DNA of 64,000 nucleotides from Mytilisepta virgata (taxonomy: Eukaryota; Mollusca; Bivalvia; Mytilida; Mytilidae), in NCBI GenBank assembly GCA_028015205.1, contig CM051519.1:82295539-82359538 (forward strand), read 5' to 3'. How positions within the stretch are numbered: position 1 is the stretch's first letter; the number at the start of each line of letters is the position of its first letter. The position numbers and the translations under genes were made by a program. The notes below the pieces were generated by a model. The model was given only the letters and a program-made list of their open reading frames with translations. It was not told the DNA's origin and did no database searches. Below, one piece after another: positions 63,401-64,000 of this stretch.

Positions 63401-64000
63401 ACCGTAAATATGCATGATCTTAGCAACCATATGTTATACAGATTTCCCGTTCAGTTGAAAGTATAACTGCCCTTTTCAATGTCAGGCGTTTCTTTTCTCA
63501 TTTTGTACGCATTTAGTCATGTTCATTGTACTGGACGTGGTTCATATTTTGACTGATGGGGAGTGAGTGGCACTATAATAGCACAATTTAAATTTTAAAG
63601 GATACTCAAGCCAAATTAGGATTACGTAAATGTTTCTACTTGTACATGTATTTCAAAAAATGTTTACTATTTACCTTACCTATGTACAACATCCAATCAT
63701 TTTGAGACACTCCAAACAGGATATAGCAAACAATGGAGGATATTATACCACACATTATAACTGATTCATCTTTTATGGAGACGCAATAATTGTGAATAAA
63801 CTTCAGTAAAAAGCTACCAAATGTCAATGTTACGAAGGTAGATGCGGCACCATACCAACCAATGTGGACCGATGTCCAGCAGAAAGGTTCTCCAAGAGTG
63901 TATATAGTTTTTAATAAACTAAATCCGACGTATGGTATGTATGACATGCAGTATGCAATAAAATGTAAAATTAATGCCTTTAATGAACTTTTACCATTAG
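57411..64000 (-). CDS. SLC46-like MFS transporter, gene F, 5'-partial
   Basis: On the minus strand the visible exons are >64000-63680 (end of exon 1), 61604-61687, 59478-59634 and 57411-57504; phases 1/1/2; GT-AG; 217 residues seen. The open frame continues past the right edge, so the N-terminus and TMs 1-6 lie outside. Visible: TM7 (LILHFIAYCMSYIPYVG), EPFCWTSVHIGWYGAAS, a TM8-9 loop with HNYCVSIKDES, exon 2 VLRLLPISLIKAKLSRLTGKD-type sequence followed by NQG (N replaces K of the DKQG motif), and exon 3 GVLFSNVYVLEAVSSLGG with TM12. The tail LPTVQKEFVIEKPNIQ combines features of C and B. Introns are the largest of the cluster (about 2 kb each) and full of repeats, including a 1.6-kb TIR element and a SINE. 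Substrate unknown. Confidence 0.85.
58327..58775 (+). repeat. Direct repeat pair in intron 3 of gene F
   Basis: A block of about 57 bp (ATTATTAYATTGAGTGTGRT, GAAATAYC, AGTGAAATCAAA, CGATAAT) occurs at 58327-58383 and again at 58712-58774, with a further short TTATTATATTGAGTGT duplication next to the second. Confidence 0.75.
58915..59235 (+). mobile_element. tRNA-derived SINE in intron 3 of gene F
   Basis: A tRNA-like head beginning GGGCGCCGAGATGTAGTGGT has an A box (TGTAGTGGTTAGCGC, 58930-58944) and a B box (GGTTCGATTCC, 58971-58981), then a non-tRNA body and an AAATAAATAAG tail near 59224-59234. The head lacks clean acceptor-stem pairing, so it is a SINE promoter and not a working tRNA gene. 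Confidence 0.75.
59859..61478. mobile_element. 1.6-kb element with long inverted arms, intron 2 of gene F
   Basis: Outer arms share GGCCTTGTCC/GGCCTTGTTC, ATACCATAAAAGTATGAA, GCCTGATTGTT, CAGGTAGGTG and CATCAAATAATTAAATTTTA (left 59859-59992, right 61355-61478). Inner arms share GCATATAAGTGTTGTCTCAT, AAAGC, TTCAAT and CCCTTGGTATAAAACAG (left near 60172-60255, right near 61234-61297). Each arm is therefore about 250-400 bp with gaps. The interior has no recognisable transposase. Confidence 0.75.
61950..63560. repeat. Composite tandem repeat in intron 1 of gene F
   Basis: From 61950 and again from about 62980 to 63500, blocks repeat ATATCTTGTGT, AACTAGTCATTCATCTTTTG, GGTTGGGCA and TTATTGCCC. 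In between (62285-62880), four or more units of about 150 bp repeat GTGACCTAAACTCCTCGTTC, ATTTCTATACAG, GATGTGCAATAAGGTTTTA and GGGGCCCACAGGG. The latter unit also occurs once at 19335-19475. No coding potential. Confidence 0.75.

Overview
This window is eukaryotic: intron-bearing genes, polyadenylation signals, about two-thirds A+T, and dense non-autonomous transposons, SINEs and satellites. The secreted prokineticin/astakine-like genes and several repeat families (paired AGCTCAC-ended elements, tRNA-derived SINEs, short TIR elements) point to a bivalve mollusc, most likely a mussel. That assignment rests on recalled repeat and gene types, not on a database search.

Layout. From 1 to 7.3 kb there are three small cysteine-rich secreted proteins of the prokineticin/astakine (colipase-fold) type: one 3'-partial on + (1-517) and two complete two-exon genes on - (3302-4409 and 6214-7283). 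From 7.5 to 11.2 kb the sequence is repeats only. From 11.2 kb to the right edge lies a cluster of six paralogous 12-TM major-facilitator genes of the SLC46 family (proton-coupled folate transporter / SLC46A3-like). Five are on - (A 11247-14110, B 23374-27780, D 43004-47219, E 48945-53191, F 57411->64000) and one is on + (C 31745-36244). F runs off the right edge.

All six SLC46 genes share one architecture that I reconstructed by hand: a long first exon of about 1.1 kb, an 81/84-bp exon, an exon of exactly 157 bp, and a short last exon, with intron phases 1, 1 and 2. Four of the five visible N-termini start with an acidic dileucine at the same place, suggesting endolysosomal sorting. The first extracellular loop has a conserved cysteine and N-glycosylation sequons, and a partner cysteine sits in a PFCW[TS]S motif in the loop before TM8. 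These match the known PCFT disulfide. The transport substrates cannot be read from the sequence.

The rest is mostly repeats: MITE-like elements with terminal inverted repeats, three copies of an AGCTCAC-ended family, two tRNA-derived SINEs, a 36-bp minisatellite of about 23 copies inside intron 3 of gene D, a fold-back at the intron 1 donor of gene B, and a GC-rich promoter-like cluster of NRF1/ETS/CRE/E2F-type motifs near 19.1 kb with no recognisable gene beside it. No rRNA, free-standing tRNA gene, CRISPR array or prokaryotic operon was seen.
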